Positions 1 through 10,394 of a DNA stretch of 64,000 bases are shown piece by piece. The DNA is from Blakeslea trispora (taxonomy: Eukaryota; Mucoromycota; Mucoromycetes; Mucorales; Choanephoraceae). The position numbers and the translations under genes are program-made. Location: positions 62,001 through 126,000 of the forward strand of contig JAIWNE010000070.1 of assembly GCA_025331445.1 (NCBI GenBank). The letters run 5' to 3'. The notes below the pieces were generated by a model. It ran no database searches. It was not told where the DNA came from and saw nothing but the letters and a program-made list of their open reading frames with translations. Within the stretch, counting starts at the first letter, position 1. Each line of letters opens with the position of its first letter.

Positions 1-274
1 TCACAGACACTGTCCAAGCTAACCAGACAGGACAGTGTGCTGTGATGAGTGCATGGGCTTGTAAGGGTAAAAGGTAAACAAATGACAACACAAGCGAGAT
101 GATGCCAACAATAAGTGTTAAGAAGAATGGGCAGACAGCTTTTCCCCATAACTTGAATACATGTGTTATTGCAAACGATTCAGGCTATATACATTCGATA
201 TATATTATATTTACTTGAGGATGTGTCATGAAATAAACTACACCAGCAACAGGATAGGCAGAAGGTGGTGCCAT
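1..274 (-). CDS. EI24/LDS-type multi-pass membrane protein, N-terminal part (truncated by window edge)
   Basis: Two exons are visible on the minus strand: 274-215 (20 codons from ATG) and 151-1, separated by a 63-nt intron (152-214; GTAAAT donor, TTCAAG acceptor). The joined protein begins MAPPSAYPVAGVVYFMTHPQ and continues LWGKAVCPFFLTL, followed by a long hydrophobic stretch. A short 'GIxYFxTHPxLW' lead-in before a membrane helix is the pattern I associate with the fungal EI24 family (yeast RRT8/LDS proteins, endomembrane or lipid-droplet proteins). A closer in-frame acceptor would give a 30-nt intron, which is improbably short, so I prefer the 63-nt one. The gene is divergent from the dolichyl-diphosphatase gene with about 330 bp between starts. 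Family assignment is by pattern only. The rest of the gene lies outside the window. Confidence 0.55.
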
Positions 275-606
275 TGTAATCGATAACGAAAAGAAAATAG
301 TAACAAACACAAAATAAGCATAAGAAAAGTAAAGCTGAGTCTGAATTAGTCTCTCTTTTTGTCTTTATGATAGCAGTAGTTGAGTTCCTGTTGATAAGAT
401 AATACACAATCTTTATTGTGATTTGAACCTCAAACTTCAGATACTCAGAAAACTAGAACAATAGGCCCTTTTCTTTAATACAATGAAAACGTGGATAGTC
501 AACAAGTGCTACTTTAAGAATGTAATGTTTGAAAGCCATGTTTAAACTCAGTCGATCTATGCACTTCAATTTTTTTAAAAAAAAAACTTGATTTTATTAC
601 ATCAAG

Positions 607-1375
607 ATGGAGAGTCATGCACTTGCATCTATTTCATTGACTCATGTCTATTTCAACCCAACAGACAAGCTATCTTACTTGCTTGCGTACATTACACTTG
701 CACCTATTGCCATTCTAGTGTTTTATGCATCTGTCATCGTGTCCAGAAGAGAGGTGGCTGGCATCCTCATGCTGATGGGTCAACTATTAAACGAAGGTCT
801 CAATTATCTATTGAAAGAACATATAGCTCAAGACAGACCTCATGGTAAATTTCTCTCTATAAAATCAAAACACGATGATTTATCACTTGCAGCAAAGATC
901 ATTTAGGTGATGGTTATGGTATGCCCTCAAGTCATGCTCAGTTTATTTGGTATTTTGCTGTTTACGGGTCATTGTATATGATGAGATATATTCACTTGGA
1001 TCATTCCGTTTGGAAGCAACTGGTTAGTTTGGCAATGTTTGCATTGGCCACCTTGGTCTCATTATCTCGGTAAATGAATGTGCCTGAGAGAGAGAGAGAG
1101 ATATACATTTAACGTTTTCTCGAAATAGTGTTTATTTAGGATATCATACTAAGCATCAAGTTATAGCAGGTTCATTTGTAGGCATTTTATTTGGCGTGAT
1201 TTGGTACAGGATATGCCAATGGTTACATAGCTCTGGTTTAGTCAAGACCATGCTTAGTACTTGCTTAGCTAGAAAGCTGTATTTAAGAGACATGAGTTTT
1301 GTTCAGAATGTGGCTCGATGGGAATATGAGCAGTGGTGTCAATTGCAAGAGGAGACACGGCCCAAACAGATATAA
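607..1375 (+). CDS. Dolichyl-diphosphatase (DOLPP1/Cax4 family)
   Basis: Three exons (607-844, 907-1069, 1129-1375) give 215 residues. The family cleaves dolichyl diphosphate to dolichyl phosphate on the lumenal side of the ER, recycling the lipid carrier for N-glycosylation. The PAP2 phosphatase motifs are present in order: KEHIAQDRPHG (motif 1, K-x6-RP; split after HG by intron 1), GMPSSHAQF (motif 2, PSSH) and SRVYLGYHTKHQV (motif 3, SR-x5-H, rebuilt across intron 2). Several hydrophobic segments surround them, and the length is typical of the family. Intron 2 contains a short GA run. The start chosen is the first ATG in frame, which precedes a sequence typical of family N-termini (MESHALASISLTHVYFNP). 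It is divergent from the EI24-like gene and followed by RFWD3 on the same strand. Confidence 0.93.
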
Positions 1376-1529
1376 CCTATTTGTTAAATTAAGAAGCAAC
1401 CTCTGATTAAAGACATCTTGGTTGCTATGGATACATGACTTCACACTCCGATGTCTATTTTTTTTTTTGAAAGAAACCCACTTTTGCGACTTTTTTTTTT
1501 CTTTGTGTGTGTTTGGATTTCAGCTGTGC

Positions 1530-3331
1530 ATGTCTTTGACAAGAGTAATAGAACATGTAACAGATCCTACACAAAAAAGATGCAGATTGGATCTTGGTTC
1601 TCAGCAAGAAGAAGAAGACGATGAGAGTTATATGTGTACTATTTGTTCTGAGAATTGGTCTTCCAAAGGTGAACATTGCCTTGTCAGTCTAAAGTGTGGC
1701 CATTTGTTTGGCAAAAAGTAAAAAAAAAAGAAAACCTTAAAGAAAAGTTTTTTTATTTATTTTGCAATTAATCACATATATAGATGTATAGTGCGCTGGA
1801 TTATGGATAGAAGTAAAAAACTAGGTGGTTCTAAGGCACCTTGTCCGATGTGCATGTAAGTAGGAACAGGTAATGAAGAGCGCAATACCTAACTATAGTC
1901 CATAGGAAAGCAGCAAGACAAGGCGATATTCGTACAGTGATACCCACTCGTCTAGCAGTCAAAGATATCACTCAATCGGACCAATTGAAGCGTGAATTGG
2001 AAGCATTGAAAATACAGATCAAAGAAGCCGAAAAGGAATTGGAACTTGCTCGACTTGGTCTTGGTTTGCATAAACGAGAATTAGACAAGGCAAGACGACA
2101 AATGCCTGAGAAATCATTGTTGCCTGAAGAATTGGCACTTGCAGACCAAATTTTCTTGGATAGCATGATAGAACAACTAGACTCAGTGCAACCATCTGTA
2201 AGCCAAGCATCCGTAGAGCCACCACCAGTAGAGCCACCACCAGTAGAGCCACCACCAGTAGAGCCACCAACTGAGGGGCAATTAGATACTGAGATGTCGG
2301 TAGTAGCTTTAGCAGAGTCATCGCCAACACCACCACTGCCTCTCCAAGCGCCAGCATTATCATCTTTACCACCCACTCGATCTCAACTACCTTACTCGAT
2401 CATTACTTCCAAGAGGTTATCCGAAACACGACAGGTATCTCGTGTCATGGCCCTGAACGATCAGGATAAATTAGCTTATGTATCATTCAAATCAAGTCAT
2501 CAATCACACGGCATTGTTACGCTTGATTTGGCTACCATGACAACACACTTTACATCGCTGCATAAAAGTCTTGTACGTGACGTTCGACTCAGCTCAGACA
2601 AACTCATTCTATCTACCAGTCTAGACAAAACAGCCAAGCTTAGCTCACTACAGCCTGGATCTGAGCTCTCTGTTGCTTTACCGACTGCAGGATGGTCATG
2701 TTGTTTTGATGCACTTGATGCCAATCGGTTCTATGTAGGACTGGCTGACAGTACCATTATGGCGTATGACAGACGCTCTGCAGCTGAACCCTATCAATGT
2801 TACCAAGATCCAAACATTGCAAAGTCACCTCTCCATTCTCTCTTCAGCACTGTTCAGCAGCATCAATCGGTTCTCTATGGCGCTAATCTAGCTCAACCTT
2901 TTCTCTATACGACCTCTTCTCCTCAAGCTCAGTTGGTGGCACCATGGATTGTGTCAGGAGACAAGCCTTATTCTTTCACTCGACATGCACATCAGCAAGA
3001 CGCCTATCTGCTCTCTTGTCGAAACAAATCCATCACGCGCCATTATCTGATCCAATCAGACCAGCAACTTATGGTGGTCCATTCATCTTATGGTCAACGC
3101 GGTCTGACTCGGACACATGCTTACGGAACGACCGAGCATCTGGCTGACTCTATTGTCTGTTATGCACAAGAAGAAAAAGGATCCTTATGCTTATACCAAA
3201 GTGACCGAGAATTGCAGCAGTTTCAGATTCATAGTGCTCCACTCGATATCCAACAGTACCATCAAGGTCAATTCGCCTTTTTAACCGACAATCGATTTTT
3301 TCTACTTCAGCCAACTTTTTCTTTTATCTAA
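1530..3331 (+). CDS. RFWD3-type RING E3 ubiquitin ligase
   Basis: Exons 1530-1717, 1784-1855 and 1906-3331 give 561 residues. The N-terminal RING is rebuilt across both introns: CTIC near residue 37, then KCGHLFGKKCIVRWI and APCPMC. As in animal RFWD3, the position after CGHLF is Gly rather than Cys. A coiled coil follows (about residues 100-150, rich in Glu/Lys/Leu), then a Pro/Glu repeat, then a C-terminal region of beta-rich repeats consistent with a WD40-like propeller. In animals RFWD3 ubiquitinates RPA and RAD51 at stalled forks and in interstrand-crosslink repair. The function here is inferred from domain order. The stop lies only 17 nt before the VPS52 start codon. An upstream ATG at 1422 is in frame, but it lies before a pyrimidine tract and reads as low-complexity Phe, so I use 1530. 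Confidence 0.85.
2213..2271 (+). repeat. 15-bp tandem repeat inside RFWD3-like gene (PVEPP repeat)
   Basis: The unit GTAGAGCCACCACCA is repeated head to tail about 3.9 times. It keeps the reading frame and encodes VEPPP-type repeats between the coiled coil and the C-terminal domain. Copy number may vary between strains. Confidence 0.9.
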
Positions 3332-3348
3332 TAATAAAAAAAATAAGG

Positions 3349-5938
3349 ATGTCTGAAAAGACATTACCTGCTTTACCTACCAGTCCTAATGCACTTCAGG
3401 AACTTGACAACCTATTACAAGATACCAGCACAAGCATCACACTTGACAATGTATGTTGAGAGCCAGCAATAATAAGCTGTAAGACTAAACACCTTGTAGC
3501 TGTCAATAGATGATGACTTTGACCAGATTTCATTTGACCAAGTGGATGGTAACTTGACTATGGCTCAACATAAAACAATTGTTAAACTAAAAAGAAGGAG
3601 GTGATTAGACCACATTTTGGCTTTTCAGGAAGATGAGATTGTAAGTCAAGCACTCGAGAACGAGATGGATTTACGTGAATATGCACAACAAATAGCCAGA
3701 GAGAAAGCGATGGTACAGAGGGCTTTGGAAAACAGTTGTAATGTACACACTAGCTTATTGGTAGTATGAAGGGTTGTTGAATTTTTTCTTATTCTAGATT
3801 TAGAACATGTTCAGTCTTTTGTTGATCTTTATGATCAAGTACAGGTAAACAGAAAAAGAAAAGACAAAAAGAAAGGCGGGAGAATGCTGTGACTTAATCT
3901 CGTCTTTTAGTCATGCGATGAAGTATTGGGTCGAATGGAAGAATTGCTTGATGTGTTTCAAACTGATCTGGGGCATATCAGTGGTGAAATTCAAAGCTTA
4001 CAGGAACAATCGACTTGCATGAATATCAAACTCAAAAATCGAAAGGTAGAAAAAACAATTAAAAAAATCAGGATACAACAACTCATGCACCCATTTAGAC
4101 AGTAGAAGTACGTTTGGGCAAGGCGTTGCAAGGCATGGTTATTCCACCTGAGGCCATCAAAAAACTGACTGAAGAAGATGTGGATGATGTCTGGCTAGAG
4201 TATCTCTTGACAATCAACAAACAGATGCGATTTGTCAAAGCCAATCAGCACCGTCCTATTAAAGCACTAGAGAATGTCGGGCCTGAATTGGAGAAGCTAC
4301 GTCTAAAGGCAGTCTCTACCATTCGAGACTTTTTGGTGTCTCGCATTCAACTACTGTGTATACCCAATGCCAACATTCAGATCATGCAGCAATCGGTCTT
4401 TTTGAAATACAAGCAACTGCACTATTTTGTACTTGAACGCCATCATGAAGCTGCACGCGAGATCAAGCAGACTTATTTGCATGCCATGACATGGTACTTT
4501 CAAAATCATTTTGAACGATACAGTAAAGGACTGCAACGGCTACAAGCTGTGTCTACCGATAAATCGGATTTGATTGGCGTAGAAGAGAATGCACGTAAAG
4601 GGGGTGGCTTGTTTGGTATGAAGACATTGAAAGACAAGACGAATTTGTTTTCTTTGGGAGATCGAAGTGATACCTTGAGAATGCAAGATCCTGGTGTGAT
4701 TTTGGTTCATGTAGCTGAAGCCAAAGATCAAGTAAGCACTTTTTTCTTTTTTAGCTTTTTTTTTAACAATCCAATTGGATAGCGCTATCAATTTGAACAA
4801 TTGTTTCGGAGTTTTAACTTGACATTGATTGATAATGCCAGTTCCGAATATCTGTTTCTATATGAATTCTTCTCTAGAGATACCAAGACAGCAGCAGATA
4901 TAGCAAAGGGTATGTTTCAACAGATTTTTGTACCTACTGAGAAAGTAGGTCTACAGTTTACCAAGGCCTTTGTTGAGAACACATTTGATGCTGTTGGCAT
5001 TCTACTCTGTATTCGTATAAACACACAGCTGGCATTGGAACTTCAACGAAGAAGAGTACCTGCCCTGGAAGGCTATACAAATGCTACCAATATGTTACTA
5101 TGGCCTCGATTTCAATCTGTCATGTCATTACATTTCGAAAGCCTCAAAAAGATGTTTCATAACAAATCTGTTATCAGTGCAGTCAAAGATATCCATCCTC
5201 ATTATGTAATATCCCCTTCAATTACAAACAAGGATGATACTAATTCTCTGTTGTAGGTTACACGTCGTTATGCTGAATTTGCTGCTTCTTTGCTGGTGCT
5301 GAATGATGGTTATGATGATCCTATTCTATCTAAAAGGTAAAAAAAAAAACCATTTAAAAGAAAGTAGTATACAAGCTTGATACCAATACATTATTAGTGT
5401 CAAGAGATTAAGGGATGAATTTGAAGCTGTGTTATCGCGTATGTCCCATGAATTTCAAGAACCCACAAAACGTATTGCTTTCTTGATCAACAACTATGAC
5501 TTGGTCATGTCTGTCTTTCAAGAGACGCACAGTAGAGCAGTGGAGGCTGAAGTTGAATACATGAAGCAGTTGCTTGCTTTACAGACAAGTGCTTTTGTGG
5601 ATGAGCAGCTCAAACCTTATTTCGGTACTTTGGTAGACATGGTAAAACGCACACATCAATCCGTTGACTTTGTACCCGAAGTACCTGATCTTGAGCGTAT
5701 TGCAGCTCATTTCGGACAGACCTGGCGACAGTCACTCAAGGCCATCAATGGATCTGTCATTCAATACTTTTCCAACTTTAAGAATGGTACCACTGTACTC
5801 CATGCTGTATTGGGCCAATTGATTGTCTATTACACCAAATTCATTCGTATTCTAGAAAACAGAAATCTACTACGAATTCAGCCTATAGGTGTTCAAACAG
5901 TCATGGTTGAAATTAAAAAATACAGAAGTACATTTTAG
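3349..5938 (+). CDS. VPS52: Vacuolar protein sorting protein 52 (GARP/EARP tethering complex subunit)
   Basis: Nine exons: 3349-3450, 3500-3548, 3633-3737, 3798-3844, 3911-4045, 4099-4731, 4783-5205, 5257-5336 and 5398-5938. Together they give 704 residues, the usual family size. Vps52 is a core subunit of GARP (with Vps51, 53 and 54), tethering endosome-derived vesicles at the trans-Golgi. Family hallmarks include DLREYAQQI near the N-terminus, RLKAVSTIRDFL, GVEENARKGG, RYQFEQLFRS, SEYLFLYEFF, HYVTRRYAEF (rebuilt across intron 7), RIAFLINNYD and the C-terminal MVEIKKYRSTF. The acceptor of intron 2 is the least certain: CAG at 3628 breaks the frame, whereas AAG at 3632 keeps it. Codirectional with RFWD3 (17-nt gap) and convergent with mL38 (33 nt between stops). 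Confidence 0.95.
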
Positions 5939-5971
5939 TGTTTGTCTATCCAATCCTTTCTTTTTTCTTTA

Positions 5972-7308
5972 TTAATAATATACAGTTCTTTGAATATAAC
6001 GTTGAACCTTGGGAGGCTTGCCATAAATAGGTTCATGTTCTTTGAGAATGTCACTATAGATCTTGGACACACTTTCATTCCAGACTTGACGGAAGAAGGT
6101 AGCACCCGAGACCTGCAAGCCATGTGCTTGTGCTAAACCCTTGACATCAAACTGATCTCTGCTGTCCACCTTGATATCAACCTTTGTTTGACCTTCATTG
6201 GGTTGTTCATATGCAATCAAAGTGTAACGGTGGTATTTTGTACCCTTTTGAGGATGAGGAGGGATGTAGTCCAATACTGAATCACCCTCTTTAACAACAG
6301 GTGAAGTAGCTGATAAAGGAACATTGGTTCTATAGAGAAATGTTCAGCCCAACTTTTTTCTTTTGTTTTCATGTCTATCTCACTTACATCAGCCAATGAC
6401 AACGTTGTTGATAAGTTTGGTTCTCGACATCAGGTGAATCTACAGAAACGGTGTGTAAGCCTAAATCGAACAAACTAGGATCCATCTTTACCTGGGTCAA
6501 CCAACATCAAGGTATACAATCTTTGTTCTGTATGGAAATTGGTGATTTCAATTTCAGGGCGTTCGATACTCTAAAACGAAAGAAATAATATAAGGATTGC
6601 ATTCTCAGTTGATCCCAGATCTCAACTTACCTGTTCAGGTTGAATGAATACACCGGGTTCAACATGTCCTTCTGATGTCTTGACATTCACTTCAACAGAA
6701 GGGTTGGTGTTCAATGGTACAAGATCGGGAATGACATTCATTTGAGTCAAACGTTCCATCAATTTACTCTTGGGTGCTTTTTCAAATTGCTTTTGGCGCA
6801 TGTAACGATAGACTGGCTTTGACATGTCAACTAAATTGAAATCGAGTCAACAAAAAGGAGAGAGAATAAGTGTTTTGCTTCCTTACTGTCACCTGACTTG
6901 AAATTCTTTTGTACTTCAGGATCATTTAATTCGGCTTTGACTTGTAAATCAAACTTCAAAGCATCTAATGCTTTGATTTGAGCAGGTGTAGCAGCTGAAG
7001 AAATAAACTTATCATTAGACTCGACTGGTTGAAATCCTTATTTCTCGCTTACTTTTGGAAACTCGTGCAATTTCTTTCTCTAAACGTTCAAGCATATTGA
7101 GTCTCTCTTTCTTGTCCTGTTCAATCAACTTGAGAGCTTCGTTAAAAGCAGTAGAAGGCTTTGTTGAAGCTGAACGTGTAGCAACCACCTATTGAAACAA
7201 GGGTACATGAATACACTAAAAGAAACTTTCTCGAATTGATTTCCATACATTGGTTCTAGAAGCACAACGAACTGCTTGGAAAGAACGTCTTGTCAAGTTG
7301 GACAACAT
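5972..7308 (-). CDS. Mitochondrial large ribosomal subunit protein mL38 (PEBP fold; yeast MRPL35)
   Basis: Seven exons on the minus strand: 7308-7249, 7188-7053, 6994-6887, 6830-6631, 6570-6492, 6439-6388 and 6329-5972, giving 330 residues. The N-terminus (MLSNLTRRSFQAVRCASRTN) is basic and hydroxylated, as expected for a mitochondrial presequence. The C-terminal half is a phosphatidylethanolamine-binding-protein fold: VDPDSPDVEN (DPD motif), CHWLITNVP and KYHRYTLIAYEQP. mL38 is the mitoribosomal protein built on this fold. The last two introns fall inside the DPD-CHWL region and rebuild it exactly. Convergent with VPS52, so the 3' UTRs must overlap or be very short. Confidence 0.9.
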
Positions 7309-8572
7309 TTTCAATACAAATAAGAAAAACAAAAAAAAAAAAGAGAAAAGTTTCTTGACTGAGGGTGGCCTGGCTTTGTTCGAAAAAAAAAAGGGCATCC
7401 TTTTTTTTTTTTCAAGATGGCACACCTTTTGTGACTTGACATTATTCTGAGTCGCAAAAATAAAAAAGAGAGACTATGCGTGATTCTTTCTTTGCTGTTT
7501 AGTTGAAGGAGCTTGTTTTGTAAAGGTCTTGTAGCTCTCGAGACTTTCTTTTGTTTTTTATAGATGGCCTGGTTTTTTTTTTGGTCTCTGATTACCTATT
7601 AGTGAAAATGAAGGAAGAAAAAGATAGAATGAGCAGGAAGCTGTCAAAATCATAAGTTTAGCATGACTGATTGACAAGCAATTTTTCTCGGTTGTCATCT
7701 ATATGAAGAAGACAGGATTGCTTTTAGTAGCAACAAAAAGATTGGATGGATGCTTTAAGTCTCTCTTTTTTTCGAAATAAGATAAAAAAAAAGACTTGTA
7801 AAAACGAAAAACTACAAGCTTAATTTAGAATGTATTGCTATAAGCTATTCTTTTTTTTTTTTAGTAAACATAAACTTATGAAAGCAAACCAAAAGACTAT
7901 AGAACATGTCATCAAACCTTCTTTTGACTCTATTTTTATCAGTGCTTGTTCTAGTTAAAGAATAACTGGAAAAAGTGGCAAAAAAAATTAACTCAAGACA
8001 GGTTAGTTAGAACCACATTTGAGGCAAACAATTAAAGGTGTTGGACAAACAAATTAGAACAGGAGTTAGGAAACATAGATTTACATACCTGGTATATTGT
8101 TTATTTGTTTGTTTATTTTCCTTACATACACTATTAGAACAGTTAGCCTCGTAAAGCTTTATGCAGCTTAAAAGAAAGAACTGTAACTAGATTAAATGAA
8201 CTATTAGCGAATTACATGGTGATCCAAACAGACAATAAAATCCCAAAATAACCCATCAATTAATATATGTGCATCATTTATCATTACGAGTCATTTTATT
8301 TTAAGGTTCGAACGATCATAGCATCGAATTGTAGAGTGCTAGTCGATCTTATCCCAAACATTTTGTTACCAAAAATAAAGCCTTGTTCGAAAAAACCGGG
8401 TTTTTCTTAGTCTGTTCCTCCTCCTCTTTTTTTTTTTTTTACTATTTTTAATATTTTTTTTTGTGCTGCCAAAATGACATGTAGTTTATTATAGAAAAAA
8501 AAAAAGAAGAGAGAAAAAAGCGTACATAAATCAAAACAAGAAATGAATAATAATAATAATAAAAAAGAAAGA
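7309..8572. other. Intergenic, AT-rich, no gene seen
   Basis: This stretch is dominated by A/T runs and has stop codons in all frames. A GGTTCGAA-like octamer near 8306 recalls a tRNA T-loop, but no matching acceptor or T stem can be folded around it. It should contain the promoter of mL38 and the 3' end of the next minus-strand gene. Confidence 0.6.
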
Positions 8573-10240
8573 TTACAAAAAGAAGTGAGTATATTGTCTA
8601 CTTTCAACATGCACATCCATTTCAGTTAGTTTGAATTCATTCAACTCTTGCTTGATCTTCATGGCTGACATGGGCGTTAATTTCTGGCAGGTAGCACTCG
8701 TGTCACAACGACGATCATAATCAGAAGGAGCAAACGTCTCATGAACTTGAATAGTAGTACAAAATTGCACACGTCTTTCGGAATTAAATGATGTGGTATT
8801 GTTGGGTAAAGAGCTGGTAGAAGAACTGGCAGGTTTCAATCTTGGGGAACTGTGTAGTCCAATACCATATTGAAGTCCTATAGCGGCAGGTTTCTTGGTC
8901 ATATAGTCCTCATCATGCTTGGATGAAGCAGTAGAAGGTGTAGGTGAGGGCAATCCAGGTTCATGAATACCATTTCTTTGCTGAGGAGGTAAACGTGTAA
9001 AGGAACGTGCTGAAATAGTAGAATTAGGTGAATCAGGAGCACCGTTGTTAACGTAAGGATGATTGTTGGTTGTGCAAGATGGACGAACTATGAATGAAAA
9101 GGAAGAAAGAAAATGAGTTCTTCTCATCTTATTCAATAGGATTAAATGTCTTTACCTTTCAAACCACCTTTTCTGGTATGTGAAACAGAAGATTCTGTTG
9201 TATCAACTCTCAAATCAGGTCGCTTTTTATCCTCTTTTGCCAATTGGCGTAAATCCCCTGATGAATGACGTCTACTGGTAGATGAGTTGGATGATGCGAT
9301 AGATTGTGGAGGAGAAGTGGTAGGAGGAGGAGGAGTGGGATCAGATGAAGTTGCTTTTTGAAAGAGACTTGAGAGAGATGCAATAGATCGACGTCGAAGA
9401 GAGGCCATAGGGCTCTTACCACCAGAGGATGCAGTGTTGGTATTTTGTGGCAAGGGAGCAGTTGCGGAAGAAGCGACAGAGGAGCTTGAGCCATTTCGGC
9501 CTGCGAGAGAAGCCAAGTCATTCTGGTTATGAAGCGAGGTAGAAGATGCCGACTTGAGATTGTTCATGCTAAACACCTTGCGCAATCGTTTTGACAAAGA
9601 TAGTTTTGTACCCATGGACATATCGGATCGTGTTGAGAAAGCAGATGTGGTGGATTCAATAGAGGATCTTCGTTCTACCGAGTGAGGAGCAGGCATTGTG
9701 TTGGGTGGTGGCATAGTACTTTGTCGACGTCTGCTGGTATTGCTATGATTGCTCTTGATCGATTCACTAGAAGACTGGATAGATGCATGCGATTGAGATG
9801 AAGGATGTCTGTGACTATGACTAGGGCGAGGTGATGGCTTTCTTTGAGGATGTGGACGCGTTGAAGAGCCATGAGAGGAGACAGATGATGGAGGTGATAG
9901 CTTTTGTTTGTTCATGCTATGATTGGAAGCGTTACTAGAGACGCGAATACGCTGCTGACTATGATGAACATGTGTACTTTTGGTTCTCTGTTGCGAGGTC
10001 TATTTATGATTAATTATTTTTTTCGAATTAGTATGTCTTTCTTAAACAATGAAATATAATTTCGATAAAAAAAATAAAATATCATTCTGTGTATGTGTGT
10101 ATGCATGGTAAATATTTATAAATAACCTGATAACCATAAATAGTGGTTGTACAACAACTGATTCGTTGTGAAATAACACATAAATTTTACTTTTTTGGGA
10201 GAAAAAAAAAAGAGAGAGAGAAGAGAGAAATAGGAGATAA

Positions 10241-10279
<39 letters not shown>

Positions 10280-10394
10280 AAGAATAGTTTACCTGAGAGT
10301 TAATTCTGAGCGAGGTTGTTAAATAGTTTGCTAAAGCGATATCTTCGTCTTCTTGTTGTAATAAGACAGGGTTATGTTGCATTGTGGTAGCCAT
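8573..10394 (-). CDS. Disordered protein with RVQF PP1-docking motif and conserved C-terminal domain (Bni4/Afr1-like)
   Basis: Three exons: 10394-10293 (34 codons), 9999-9156 and 9087-8573, 486 residues in all. Residues 35-400 are Ser/Pro/His-rich and look disordered, with a basic patch (LSKRLRKVFSMNNLKS). The last about 70 residues are well structured: RRVQFCTTIQVHETFAPSDY, DRRCDTSATCQKLTP, then a helix ending EMDVHVESRQYTHFF. RVQF fits the RVxF consensus for binding protein phosphatase 1. The 'YDRR...LTP...IKxELNxFK...MEVHxxSRxYTHFF' block is the type I associate with fungal Glc7 targeting subunits of the Bni4/Afr1 class, which act at the bud neck or septum. That assignment is from memory and moderate. 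Intron 1 (293 nt) is much longer than the others and contains a 36-nt homopolymer. Confidence 0.65.
10242..10277. repeat. 36-nt homopolymer A tract inside intron 1 of the PP1-docking gene
   Basis: An uninterrupted A run on the plus strand, which is poly-U in the minus-strand transcript, next to the 5' splice site of the long first intron. Its length is likely to vary and to be prone to sequencing error. Confidence 0.9.

Noticed and set aside
185..214. 30-nt intron in the EI24-like gene
   Set aside because: Shorter than any plausible fungal intron; the 63-nt alternative gives a better protein and a normal branch site.
5942..6136. Plus-strand frame overlapping the 3' end of mL38
   Set aside because: Antisense shadow of a well-supported gene.
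8290..8330. GGTTCGAA octamer suggesting a tRNA T-loop
   Set aside because: No T stem, acceptor stem or anticodon arm can be placed around it.
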